Positions 18,332-25,913 of a stretch of 32,669 bases of DNA are shown here, piece by piece. A program made the translations under genes and the position numbers. Source of the DNA: Atribacterota bacterium (GTDB taxonomy: Bacteria > Atribacterota > Phoenicimicrobiia > Phoenicimicrobiales > Stramentimicrobiaceae); the NCBI GenBank assembly GCA_028717805.1, contig JAQUNC010000028.1, forward strand, positions 1 to 32,669, in the 5' to 3' direction. Position 1 is the first letter of the stretch; every line of letters starts with the position of its first letter. The notes below the pieces were generated by a model. That model was not told the origin of the DNA, searched no databases, and saw only the letters and a list, made by a program, of their open reading frames with translations.

Positions 18332-19582
18332 TCATGTAGAAATATAATCGAAACTGTTTTGAGTTTTTTTACTTAAAACAGTTTCTTGATCCCTATTCTG
18401 CTTTAAGATATTTGATTTATAAAGTTGATTCTGTAGTTTACTAATCTCTCTTTTGAGTTCTGCTGGATTCAGCATAGCATATTGTCTTTGTAATTGCATC
18501 TTGATTTCCTCTGGAATACCTGGTGAGGTCAAGATCCTGCGGTAAGGAGTTTGAGCTACATCATGTTTCTTTTTGATTTTACTTCCGACTCTCGTTTTCT
18601 CCATTAATTTTCTGACTGGCTGGAAGAAGTTCACATAAAGCCTGAGGTAGACATATAGTTGGTTGAGCAGTTGAAGTACTTCTTCGGTATCATACCGTCC
18701 ATAACCCACCGTCCTTCTAATGACCGACCAGTTCTTCTGCTCAATATAGCAGGAATCATTTTTACGGTAGGGTCTGGCCCGGGTAAAGGTAATGTGTTCT
18801 TCTTCGCAATAGCGGATGAGATGACAGTTGATGAATTCAATGCCGTTATCTGAATCCAAGCCTAAGATGGGAAAGGGAAGCCTTTTTCTGATCTCCTTGA
18901 TTCCGGCAAAGACCCAGCATTGCGTCTTATTCTTGACGGCTGTCATCTCCATCCAGCAGGTCGCAATATCCGTGAAATTTAAACTCTGGATAAAGTCTCC
19001 TTTGGTGTTTCCCCCATCATGGCTGACCAGATCCACCTCGAAGAAGCCGGGTCTGTTATCATCCCAATTACTGAAGGTACTAATAGGAATCTTCTTCTTC
19101 AATAAGCTTACCGGACGAGTAGTAGACCTGCCTTTAAACTGTTGTTTCTTTCTGACAGGAGCCAACAGACGGTCGATGGTGGCGGGGCTAATCGTCAAGA
19201 TCTTTTCCCTGACTTTCGGATCCAGTGTAATTTTCCCGTACCTCTCCAGTACCGGGATGAATTCACCCAAGAAGGGGGCCAGTCTCTTGGAACAGATGTA
19301 GTCAGCTTCTTGCCAGAGTTTCTTTAAAGCCAGTAGAACATTCTGGTCATAGTATCTGTTCCTTTTTCTCCTGGATTGATGATGATCTCGTACCTATTTA
19401 ATCGTTTGTCCAGCCAGCTGCGTATAACCCAGTATCTTGCTTTGGCTGAGTATCTGACTGGCATAACACCGATGGTAACCAGTCAGTCGGGTAAACTCGT
19501 TCAGTATGATGGTCTTCTCCTTCTTTCTGGCTTTCTGGTATCGATCCTTTAATTCCCTGGTGACAGCCTTCTTTTGACTCAT
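18332..19582 (-). pseudogene. IS transposase (DDE integrase core), in-frame TAG
   Basis: The frame starts at the ATG at 19582 (MSQKK), nine bases after AAGGAG, and ends at 18332. It is interrupted by TAG at 19394-19396. Read through it gives about 416 residues: an N-terminal helix-turn-helix (FTRLTGYHRCYASQILS), a basic linker, and an rve-type catalytic core with D in FFEVDLVSHDGG, D in LGLDSDNGIEF and E in CYIEQKN, followed by a helical tail. The stop replaces the residue after GQTIK, where related transposases usually have Tyr, so TAT/TAC to TAG is likely. The element is probably inactive unless supplied in trans. Confidence 0.82.
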
Positions 19583-19687
19583 GGTTAACATCTCCTTACC
19601 CTCCCCTCTATTGGTAAGAACTTTGCTCTTCCAATATAGGGGAGATTGACCTATAATGAAAATGATTTCATTTAGACTTTTATCTGG

Positions 19688-19726
19688 GGCATCGATACTT
19701 TTTCATATATATTTTTGATGAGGCAA
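19688..19726 (-). repeat. Right terminal inverted repeat of the IS
   Basis: On the minus strand it reads TTGCCTCATCAAAAAT, then ATGAAAAAGTATCGATGCC, matching the left end in the first eight bases exactly and in most of the TGAAA and ATGCC/GTGCC blocks. Confidence 0.7.
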
Positions 19727-19790
19727 TTTGTAGGGTTTACTTTTTTTCAAAAAAATAGTATGATTAGCAGACATCATAAGGAGGAGTAGA

Positions 19791-20039
19791 ATGATAAAAA
19801 AATTATTTTACCTTATTTTTTTACTGATATTTTCTCTGTTGATATACGGCTGTAGCTGAGGATAAGAAGATTGGATTTCTACCAGGTTGGTAGAAAACAT
19901 TTTCTCAAATGTCAAAAAATAGGTTGTAGATGAAATCCATTCATTTGCCACCTGTTTTTTTAAAGTGGTGGCCCAGCTGGAGCTCATGCCAGGTTTGTGT
20001 TAAAAGCTCTAGAAAATTATAAAAAAGAGAAAAAATAAT
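19791..20039 (+). pseudogene. Decayed small lipoprotein gene
   Basis: A strong AAGGAGG site precedes ATG 19791 and a clear lipoprotein signal peptide, MIKKLFYLIF followed by a hydrophobic run and the lipobox IYGC (Cys at codon 21). The frame then meets TGA (19857), TAA (19863) and TAG (19920), yet the residues between read like protein (EDWISTRLVENIFSNVKK, VVDEIHSFATCFFKVVA). Near 19970 a frame change gives GPAGAHARFVLKALENYKKEKK and a stop at 20037-20039. Three stops and one frameshift in 83 codons show advanced decay. The product is not recognised. Confidence 0.55.
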
Positions 20040-20073
20040 AATTTAAAAAGTAAACGGGATGATCGGGCAAGTG

Positions 20074-20392
20074 TTACAATTTATTATAGCTTCTAATTTC
20101 ATCCACGTTTTTATGTTTCTTTGGGCGGATTTCTGTAGAAGCCTGGTATCCCATAGTAAGGATAAGTTCAACCTTCTTCTCTTCTGGAATATCCATAAAT
20201 CTTTGATACCTCTTTGGTCAAACCATCCCAGAATACAGGTACCCAGAACTTGAACCGCCATGGTTGAACATTTAAAGCAGAGGGATCAAGTCTCGCTGCT
20301 TCAAGACATTTATCTGTTTTTTCCCGTTCTACAGATTTTTCCAGGTAGGCTCTTACGCTCTGCCTTCTTCTTACTAATTCTAAAAAGCCAAT
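20074..20392 (-). pseudogene. Nitroreductase-family relic with internal deletion
   Basis: On the minus strand the frame starting at 20392 reads GFLELVRRRQSVRAYLEKSV, then EREKTDKCLEAARLDPSALN and VQPWRF, the FMN-binding N-terminus of a nitroreductase. It then joins directly to the family's C-terminus LGTCILGWFDQRGIKDL, skipping roughly 100 residues. A missing T later shifts the frame; the restored end is IPEEKKVELILTMGYQAS and IRPKKHKNVDEIRSYNKL to TAA at 20074. The start codon is ATT after a good AGAGGAG site, so ATG was probably lost as well. The gene is certainly non-functional. Confidence 0.75.
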
Positions 20393-20526
20393 TTACTCCT
20401 CTTATTTTAATTATTTTTCAGAACATTTATCATTTACCTGATTTTAGATACAGGGAGTATTTCTATTTATTAAAGTCATCATTCAAGGATGAGCTACACA
20501 ATATTTATTATAGTGTAAGTAAAATT

Positions 20527-20569
20527 AAAATAGGAGCAGGCTAGAAAGAACCGCACCTGCTCCTATTTT
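20527..20569. terminator. Strong bidirectional intrinsic terminator
   Basis: AAAATAGGAGCAGG (20527-20540) and CCTGCTCCTATTTT (20556-20569) form a perfect 14-bp stem with a 15-base loop and T-tracts on both strands. It lies 26 bases past the dodecin stop and also faces the decayed region on the plus strand. Confidence 0.85.
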
Positions 20570-20594
20570 TATATTGAGAAAAATACAATTAAGT

Positions 20595-20798
20595 TTATTC
20601 TTCAACAATGAATGAAATTTTAGCATCAACACGGTATCTGACCACTTCATGATTTTCTACCACTGCCTGAAAACTTTTAATATAAACAGACTGTATATTC
20701 CTTACAGTCTTTGCTGCTTCTGCAACTGCTGCTTTAGTGGCATCCTCCCAACTTTTGGTTGATTCTGCCAAAATTTCAATTACTTTTACTACTGCCAT
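20595..20798 (-). CDS. Dodecin, flavin-binding storage protein
   Basis: The 67-residue protein matches dodecin in size and pattern: VVKVIEILAESTKSWEDATK, an AVAEAAKTVRNI helix, and the closing strands VVRYRVDAKISFIVE. The conserved tryptophan (W17) that stacks on bound flavin is present. Dodecins assemble as hollow dodecamers that sequester flavins such as riboflavin or FMN in the cytoplasm. AGGAGGG lies just before the ATG. The gene is monocistronic, between its own promoter and a strong terminator. Confidence 0.92.
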   Translation of the reverse strand: MAVVKVIEILAESTKSWEDATKAAVAEAAKTVRNIQSVYIKSFQAVVENHEVVRYRVDAKISFIVEE

Positions 20799-20878
20799 TT
20801 TTATCCCTCCTTTTTTAACCTATTTTTCTTAGCCATAATAATGAAATGAATTTGTATTTGGCATTATTTTAAGAAAAC

Positions 20879-20907
20879 ATAGTACTTGTTCATCTAGTAT
20901 ATCACAA
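20879..20907 (-). promoter_or_regulatory. Possible dodecin promoter
   Basis: On the minus strand TTGTGA (20902-20907) and TACTAT (20879-20884) are separated by 17 bases, each matching four of six consensus positions. Start of transcription would be near 20872, leaving a leader of about 75 bases. The surrounding 20908-21100 is AT-rich with no gene seen. Confidence 0.35.
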
Positions 20908-21123
20908 AGGTTATTAGCTAGTAAAAAATTTAGAATAATTAAGATTAGTAAATTATTGTTATTTTTAGATAATAAAAAGTAGAAGGTAAAAACATGATAA
21001 TTCAAGATCTTGATTAATTTAATGACATAGAACTGAAAGAACACTATAATAGATTATAAAATTATTAGCAATAATGGATTTATTTCCTGAAATTAATTAA
21101 TGAAAGGAGGTCAAAAAATCTTT

Positions 21124-21504
21124 ATGAAATATATCTGCCCACTGATTGTGGTAGAAGATATTAATCGTTCCAGATATTTATACGAAGAGATATTAAAACA
21201 AAAAGTAAAAGAAGATCATGGAGCAAATATAGTATTTGAAGGAGATTTTGCTATCCATCAGAAAGAACACTTTCAGTCATTAATAAAAAATTATCCTATA
21301 AAAAGATATGCTAATAGCTTTGAATTGTACTTCGAAGAAGAACATCTGGAAGAAATTGAGAGAACCTTAGGAGAGCATAATTTTGAATTTATTCACCAAA
21401 TAAAGGAACAGCCCTGGAAGCAGAGGGTTTTGAGATTTTATGATTATGATAAAAATATAGTAGAAATTGGCGAACCGATAAATTTAGAGAAAAAACAAGG
21501 TTGA
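21124..21504 (+). CDS. VOC (glyoxalase/bleomycin-resistance) family protein
   Basis: The 126-residue protein has the paired beta-alpha-beta-beta-beta layout of the VOC fold: KYICPLIVVEDINRSRYLYE at the start, NIVFEGDFAIHQ, ELYFEE and the closing RFYDYDKNIVEIGEP. The His of FAIHQ, Glu of ELYFE and Glu of NIVEIGE are candidates for metal ligands. The substrate is unknown. I chose ATG 21124 because the homologous N-terminus begins there; AAAGGAGGT lies 12 bases upstream, a little far. An in-frame ATG at 21100 would place the ribosome site inside the gene. Confidence 0.8.
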   Translation: MKYICPLIVVEDINRSRYLYEEILKQKVKEDHGANIVFEGDFAIHQKEHFQSLIKNYPIKRYANSFELYFEEEHLEEIERTLGEHNFEFIHQIKEQPWKQRVLRFYDYDKNIVEIGEPINLEKKQG

Positions 21505-21575
21505 TTGATTTAGTGATGATGCTTTTGTAGATTTCAGAAAATAAAATGGTGAAAGGTTGGAGGGCGGTGTTTTTT

Positions 21576-22022
21576 ATGAAAGAAAATCTAATTGCTCCCT
21601 GTGGAATGAACTGTAGTTTATGTATTGCCTATCAATTTAGAAAAAAAGACCTGAACAAACAGGGATTTCATAAGACCTATTGTACTGGCTGTATACCAAG
21701 AGGGAAAAACTGTACTTGGATGGGGGACCAGTGTGAATTGCTTAAAAAAGGAAGTATCCGATTTTGCTATGAGTGTCAGTCTTTCCCCTGTAAACGGTTG
21801 AAACCATTGGATAAGCGCTATCGCACAAAATATCATATGAGTATGATAGAAAATCTCAAATTTTTAAGAGATAGTGGCATGAAGAGTTTTCTGAAAAAGG
21901 AAGAAGAAAAGTGGAAGTGTCCTACGTGTGGTGATGTGATATGCTGCCATAACGGTCTATGCTTAAATTGTAACATCGATACATTGCTACAGAACAAAAA
22001 ATATCGTTGGAACGAGGAGTAG
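21576..22022 (+). CDS. DUF3795 cysteine-rich protein
   Basis: The 148-residue protein has the DUF3795 arrangement: APCGMNCSLCIAY at the N-terminus, CTGCIPRGKNC, RFCYECQSFPCKRLKPLDKRY, then a helical segment and a C-terminal CPTCGDVICC...CLNCN knuckle. The many CxxC pairs suggest zinc or iron-sulfur binding; the cellular role of the family is not established. GGAGGG (21559-21564) lies 11 bases before ATG 21576. An upstream in-frame ATG at 21546 would encode an unconserved extension. It ends four bases before the next gene, so the two are an operon. Confidence 0.82.
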   Translation: MKENLIAPCGMNCSLCIAYQFRKKDLNKQGFHKTYCTGCIPRGKNCTWMGDQCELLKKGSIRFCYECQSFPCKRLKPLDKRYRTKYHMSMIENLKFLRDSGMKSFLKKEEEKWKCPTCGDVICCHNGLCLNCNIDTLLQNKKYRWNEE

Positions 22023-22026
22023 GCTT

Positions 22027-22512
22027 ATGAACTCACTAAATGAACAAATTAGAGAATATAAGAATCAATTAAATAGAGGTTATATCCAAAAAGCTTATAA
22101 GGGAATAATGAACTTTATGTCTGATTTAAAAATTTATCTGGAAAAAAATTATCCGGATTATATCGTGAGTTCCTTATATTTTGGCTATATGGATATGACC
22201 TATTTCGCATTTACCCCTTCCCATTTGAAAAATAGAAAGCTAAAAATTGCTATTGTATTCTTACATGAACAGGGAAGATTTGAAGCTTGGTTAGGGGGGA
22301 GTAATAGAAAGATTCAGGCTGATTATATTGAAAGAATGAGTCATAAAGATATTGAAAAATATAAGCTCTCGAAGGTACTTCCAGGAGTGGATTCCATCAT
22401 TGAATCAATACTGGTAGAAAAACCAGATTTTAACAATCCTGATAACTTGAAACTGCAGATAAAAAAAAGGGCTATTAAATTCATTGCTGATATTACTTCT
22501 TTGTTGAGTTAA
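22027..22512 (+). CDS. Conserved soluble protein (DUF7000-like)
   Basis: The 161-residue protein contains IREYKNQLNRGYIQKAYKGI, a SSLYFGYMDMTYFAFTP strand block, LKIAIVFLHEQGRFEAWLGG and NRKIQ. I recall this pattern from a family annotated as DUF7000 in Firmicutes; the assignment is from memory. There is no signal or membrane segment. The FGYMDMTYF and RFEAWL motifs suggest a compact alpha/beta fold, but no function is known. It follows the DUF3795 gene by four bases with a GAGGAG site overlapping that gene's end. Confidence 0.65.
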   Translation: MNSLNEQIREYKNQLNRGYIQKAYKGIMNFMSDLKIYLEKNYPDYIVSSLYFGYMDMTYFAFTPSHLKNRKLKIAIVFLHEQGRFEAWLGGSNRKIQADYIERMSHKDIEKYKLSKVLPGVDSIIESILVEKPDFNNPDNLKLQIKKRAIKFIADITSLLS

Positions 22513-22622
22513 TAAGATAGGATATGCTCTTAGTATAAACAAAACCTTCAAGTACAATTTAATAGTGAATATATTCCTGGAATTCTCCTTCATTTTAAAA
22601 AAGCCAAGATTTTTTAATCTTA

Positions 22623-23445
22623 TTACTGTTCATTCATCCCGGTATAGAAAAGAACAGCATCTTTTAAAAATTGTGCTGTTCCAGGTTGATTTTTATCATA
22701 ATAATGGGAAAATCTTTCATCTACTACATACATTCGGACAAGACTGGCAGGAGCTTCTTTGTTATAACTCCCCCAATAAAGGGAAAGCCATTGATGGTGT
22801 AAATCTGCTGCTTTTTGTGCTAATTTCCCTGCAGGATTGTCAGTCCGCATAGCTTTCTTTAAGCTCTCCATTAGCTCTTGTTCAATTTTAGTCATTTCTT
22901 CATGTTTAATCTTGATCATATTCTTTATCCTTTCATTGGATTGTTCAATTATTTCCTCTTCATAAAGTTCTCGTATTTCTTGGCTGTATTTTGCTTTATT
23001 TTCTTCTATTAATTTTTTTAAATCCTGCAAATTTTTCTCTATCATTCATTGTGGTGCCCCTTTCTATAGATATTATTGTTTTTCTAACATTATTAATTAG
23101 GATTTCCAATTGCTCTTTTTGTTTTGAAAGCTTTATAAAATAGTCTTTCAGGGCTTTAAGTTCGTCAAAATATGGAGAAGTGATTATTTTTTGAATAGCT
23201 TTAAGGCCCACTCCTAATACCTTATAAAAAAGAATCTGCTGTAGCTTGTTTACTTCTTTTTGAGTATAGATTCGATAACCAGAAGAATTTAGCAGAGCCG
23301 GTTTGAGTAATCCTATTTCGTCACAATAGCGTAGCGTTCTTTTACTTACTCCTGATAATTCAGCTAGTTGTTTAATTGTGTAATTTATTAGCTTAAAATC
23401 CTTGTGTTTTTGAGAATTTGATTGCTTCCCTTTTTCATAGTTCAT
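22623..23445 (-). pseudogene. MerR-family regulator with TipAS drug-binding domain, one frameshift
   Basis: Residues 1-149 give a MerR winged helix (YTIKQLAELSGVSKRTLRYC, GYRIYTQKEVNKLQ) and a dimerisation helix; this frame ends soon after EKFAGFKK. The other frame continues LIEENKAKYSQEIRELYEEE through LAQKAADLHHQWLSLYWGSY to FLKDAVLFYTGMN, a complete TipAS domain. The fault is one extra A in a run of seven (plus-strand T-run 23013-23019); six would join both parts into about 273 residues, the normal TipA-like length. TipA-type proteins bind multiple drugs and activate their target promoter. As written only a DNA-binding protein would be made, unless a separate TipAS protein is translated from ATG 23045, similar to TipAS expression in TipA systems. 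A homopolymer read error is possible. Confidence 0.8.
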
Positions 23446-23688
23446 ATTATAAATCTTTACGTAATGTTAATATCAAGAAATATATTTTAATGATCATGCC
23501 ATAAAATATCATTGGAAATATTAGCTATTATCATAACAAAGCCTTAAAAAATTAGAAAGATTTATGATTTACTAATTTATTAAAAATATTGTTTGAGTTT
23601 TATCATTAAGTTGATTACAATATATTAGTTTTACTACTTTTTCTTACTCAAACATTTTATAGAAATCAATAGAGTCAACAGAGACAGA
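23446..23688. other. Divergent intergenic region, left part
   Basis: About 240 AT-rich bases between the regulator and the promoter of the CPBP gene. I see no gene and no clear promoter for the regulator; its ATG at 23445 lacks a ribosome site. Confidence 0.4.
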
Positions 23689-23720
23689 TTGACAAGATCC
23701 AATCTTGTTTTTTCTAAAAG
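23689..23720 (+). promoter_or_regulatory. MerR-type promoter with dyad in the spacer, upstream of the CPBP gene
   Basis: TTGACA (23689-23694) is followed after 18 bases by TCTAAA (23713-23718), or after 20 bases by TAAAAG. The spacer region carries the perfect dyad ACAAGAT-CCA-ATCTTGT (23692-23708). MerR-family activators bind such a dyad between -35 and -10 of promoters with long spacers, and a MerR gene is divergent 245 bases away. The hairpin is followed by six T residues, so a terminator or attenuator is an alternative, although no plus-strand gene precedes it. Confidence 0.5.
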
Positions 23721-23776
23721 ATAGAAAATGATTTTTTATTAAGAGAAAAGAGAAAAAAATTCTCATCATAAATAAT

Positions 23777-24520
23777 ATGGAAAAATACAAGTTTAATAAA
23801 CTTTATAGATTATTTTCTGGTAGTATAGCAATTATTGTCCTATTTCTTATCCAAATATTCTCCGGTAAGGGTGGATGGACTGTCGCTAATATATTTTCCT
23901 ATAAATTACTTGATCCCTATGACATCTTTGCCAGTATTTCTGTACACCATTTTGTTCAGATGTTTATTGCATTAACTATCATTGCAGTATTAAGTAAGCT
24001 ATTTAAAATAGACTTTGGTTTTTCCTTTGGAGAAAGCAAAATAGGAATAAAATATTTAATAATATTTACTGCTGCCTATGCAACAATTGCCATTGCCAGC
24101 CATATTTTTATGTATATTTTCCATCAGTTACCAACCTATGACTTCCCTTTAAATAAAAATAATATTATTGGAACATTGGGATTTCAACTTTTTTTAAGCG
24201 GACCATCAGAAGAGATATTGTATCGGGCGTTACCGATAACAGTATTGTCATCTATTTTTAGGAATAATATTAAGATACAGCAGGAGATAACAATAGAGGT
24301 AATTATTGCATCTCTCTTGTTTTCTATAGCACATATAAATTGGAATTTATCACCATTTACCATCAAAGTAGACTATTTTCAATTATTTTATGCTTTTATA
24401 TTAGGAGTTATTCAAGGCATAGTATATCAGAAGAGCCGAAGTATTGTATATCCTGCACTAATGCATAGTGTAAGTAATTTTCTGATGGTCGGGTCTGGAT
24501 ATCTACTTGCTTTGTTTTAA
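23777..24520 (+). CDS. CPBP-family intramembrane metalloprotease
   Basis: The 247-residue membrane protein has about seven helices and the three CPBP (CAAX protease/bacteriocin-processing) motifs: EEILYR (E145, E146, R150), FSIAH (H186) and HSVSN (H230, N234). These residues form the zinc/glutamate active site of Rce1-like proteases. In bacteria the family includes immunity and peptide-processing enzymes, but the substrate here is unknown. There is no Shine-Dalgarno sequence before the ATG. It lies downstream of the MerR-type promoter and 170 bases before another membrane protein gene, so both may respond to the TipA-like regulator. Confidence 0.85.
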   Translation: MEKYKFNKLYRLFSGSIAIIVLFLIQIFSGKGGWTVANIFSYKLLDPYDIFASISVHHFVQMFIALTIIAVLSKLFKIDFGFSFGESKIGIKYLIIFTAAYATIAIASHIFMYIFHQLPTYDFPLNKNNIIGTLGFQLFLSGPSEEILYRALPITVLSSIFRNNIKIQQEITIEVIIASLLFSIAHINWNLSPFTIKVDYFQLFYAFILGVIQGIVYQKSRSIVYPALMHSVSNFLMVGSGYLLALF

Positions 24521-24690
24521 TGCAAACATTGTTTTAAATATATGAAAATTCAGTAAAAATATAAGAAGTATTATTGGGCATTTCTGAATAAATATAACGT
24601 TGCCTATAATATTTCTTGATAATCATAAGAGTAGCCTGTGAAAATATATTGATAAGAAACTATTCGAAGAAGATAGAGGAAGATTTGTAT

Positions 24691-25569
24691 ATGAAGGAAA
24701 AAGATCTAAGTTCAAAACGAGTAATAATAATTAGCACTTTAGCCATTTTATTTTCTACATTTTTTGCCATAATTATTCATGCAATGCTGCCAGTCTCCTT
24801 AGATGTTAAGCAATTTAACAGTATTTGGGTTAAATGGTTTGGCTTTCCAGTTATATCTACATTCTATTTTCTTTTCCTTTTTACTCACTGTGTCATTATG
24901 GTGAGATATATTGGATTAAGAGTAATGGCATCACAGCTGCAAATAGGTATCCGACTTGGAATAGTATATGCCATGATGTATATCCTAGGAATGCAGGAGG
25001 TAATAGTTAAGTATTCTCCTTTTTCAAGATGGAACTTAGAATTTGTAAAATATCAATTTTTAATCGGCATTGGAGATGGTATACCAGCATTATTGCTATG
25101 TCTGGTTATTTCTTATTTTACCTTAAATAGTCATGTTCAAGTTAAAGAAATAAAAACACTGGGATTAATAAAAAGTATTAAGATAATATCCATTACTGCT
25201 ATTGCTTTTTTTATAGGGAGAGTAATCTTTTATCAAATTGGTCTTATTGATAGCGAATGTGCTAAATACCCGATACCTTGCTATGTTTGGACAGCCTTAT
25301 TTGGAATATTGATGGGTTGTATTTATGTCATTCTGTATCCTTTGTGGTCGTATGGGAATGCCTTGAAGTTATGGTCTTTACCATTGAGGTTTGCCTTATC
25401 TGTTGGACTTAACTGGATTATCTTTAATAGTTTTATAGGGCTTATTATTAAAGGCACCATGTTTCAAATGTTTTTACGAAGCGGATTAGATATTTTGGTT
25501 CTATTTTTAATATCAATGGCATTGGGAATTAATGAGGTGAGTTCTCCTCATATGATATCCAGAATATAA
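24691..25569 (+). CDS. Polytopic membrane protein of unknown function
   Basis: The 292-residue protein has about eight membrane helices and no motif that I recognise. Notable segments are the N-terminal SSKRVIIISTLAILFSTFFA helix, a conserved-looking WVKWFGFPVIST, and FLIGIGDGIPALLL in the middle. I set the start at ATG 24691, preceded by GAGGAAG (about 24676-24682); an in-frame start at 24616 would add an unlikely polar extension. It follows the CPBP protease gene on the same strand and may share its promoter. It could be a substrate, partner or transporter linked to that protease; this is only context. Confidence 0.7.
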   Translation: MKEKDLSSKRVIIISTLAILFSTFFAIIIHAMLPVSLDVKQFNSIWVKWFGFPVISTFYFLFLFTHCVIMVRYIGLRVMASQLQIGIRLGIVYAMMYILGMQEVIVKYSPFSRWNLEFVKYQFLIGIGDGIPALLLCLVISYFTLNSHVQVKEIKTLGLIKSIKIISITAIAFFIGRVIFYQIGLIDSECAKYPIPCYVWTALFGILMGCIYVILYPLWSYGNALKLWSLPLRFALSVGLNWIIFNSFIGLIIKGTMFQMFLRSGLDILVLFLISMALGINEVSSPHMISRI

Positions 25570-25841
25570 TACCTACACTTAATATTGCTAACTAGTTTTA
25601 GACCACTTAGCATCAAAGACTTTTTAACTCATCAAAAAGTATCATCTTTATCCTGAAAATAATTAAAGGCAATGTTCTCTATGCATTTTGCTGTTGTGTT
25701 ATAAACAATAGTCAAATTGAAGAATGAATATATTAAGATAAAAAGTTAAGAAAAAAAGCGGAGTGCTTTGAGAAAAAAATAAATTTAGATATAATCAATG
25801 TGGATTTAACTACAAGATAGAGAAGAAGGATATACTCATTA
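25570..25841. other. Intergenic region upstream of the C11 protease gene
   Basis: No gene is seen. A small dyad AAAGC-GGAGT-GCTTT at about 25756-25770, followed on the minus strand by T residues, could be a weak minus-strand terminator, but no minus-strand gene precedes it. Confidence 0.4.
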
Positions 25842-25850
25842 TGCTATAAT
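25842..25850 (+). promoter_or_regulatory. Extended -10 promoter of the C11 protease gene
   Basis: TGCTATAAT is a full extended -10 element. No -35 consensus is needed or seen. The start of transcription would lie about 55 bases before the ATG at 25914. Confidence 0.6.
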
Positions 25851-25913
25851 ATAGTAAGTTAAATTGGCATTTTAAACTTAGTAATTAATTTGCAAAATGG
25901 AGGAAAGAATCCT

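Larger units (their letters stand above)
18291..19726. mobile_element. Insertion sequence, about 1.44 kb, with integrase-type transposase
   Basis: The element is bounded by imperfect inverted repeats beginning TTGCCTCA at both ends and holds a single minus-strand DDE integrase-type gene. The combination of an N-terminal helix-turn-helix region and an rve-type core resembles the ISNCY/IS481-like group of integrase transposases. I see no clear target-site duplication: the flanks read GGGCCTG on the left and TTTGTAGGG on the right. It lies between a membrane protein gene and a decayed lipoprotein gene. Confidence 0.8.

Noticed and set aside
18828-19301. Plus-strand open frames opposite the transposase.
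   Set aside because: They are antisense to the conserved catalytic core of the transposase and carry no recognisable motifs.
1371-19396. Stop-codon recoding (for example TAG or TGA read as an amino acid).
   Set aside because: Broken genes show TAA, TAG and TGA at positions of different residues (Trp, Gln, Cys, Tyr), plus indels; intact genes use all three as normal stops. A recoding scheme cannot explain this.
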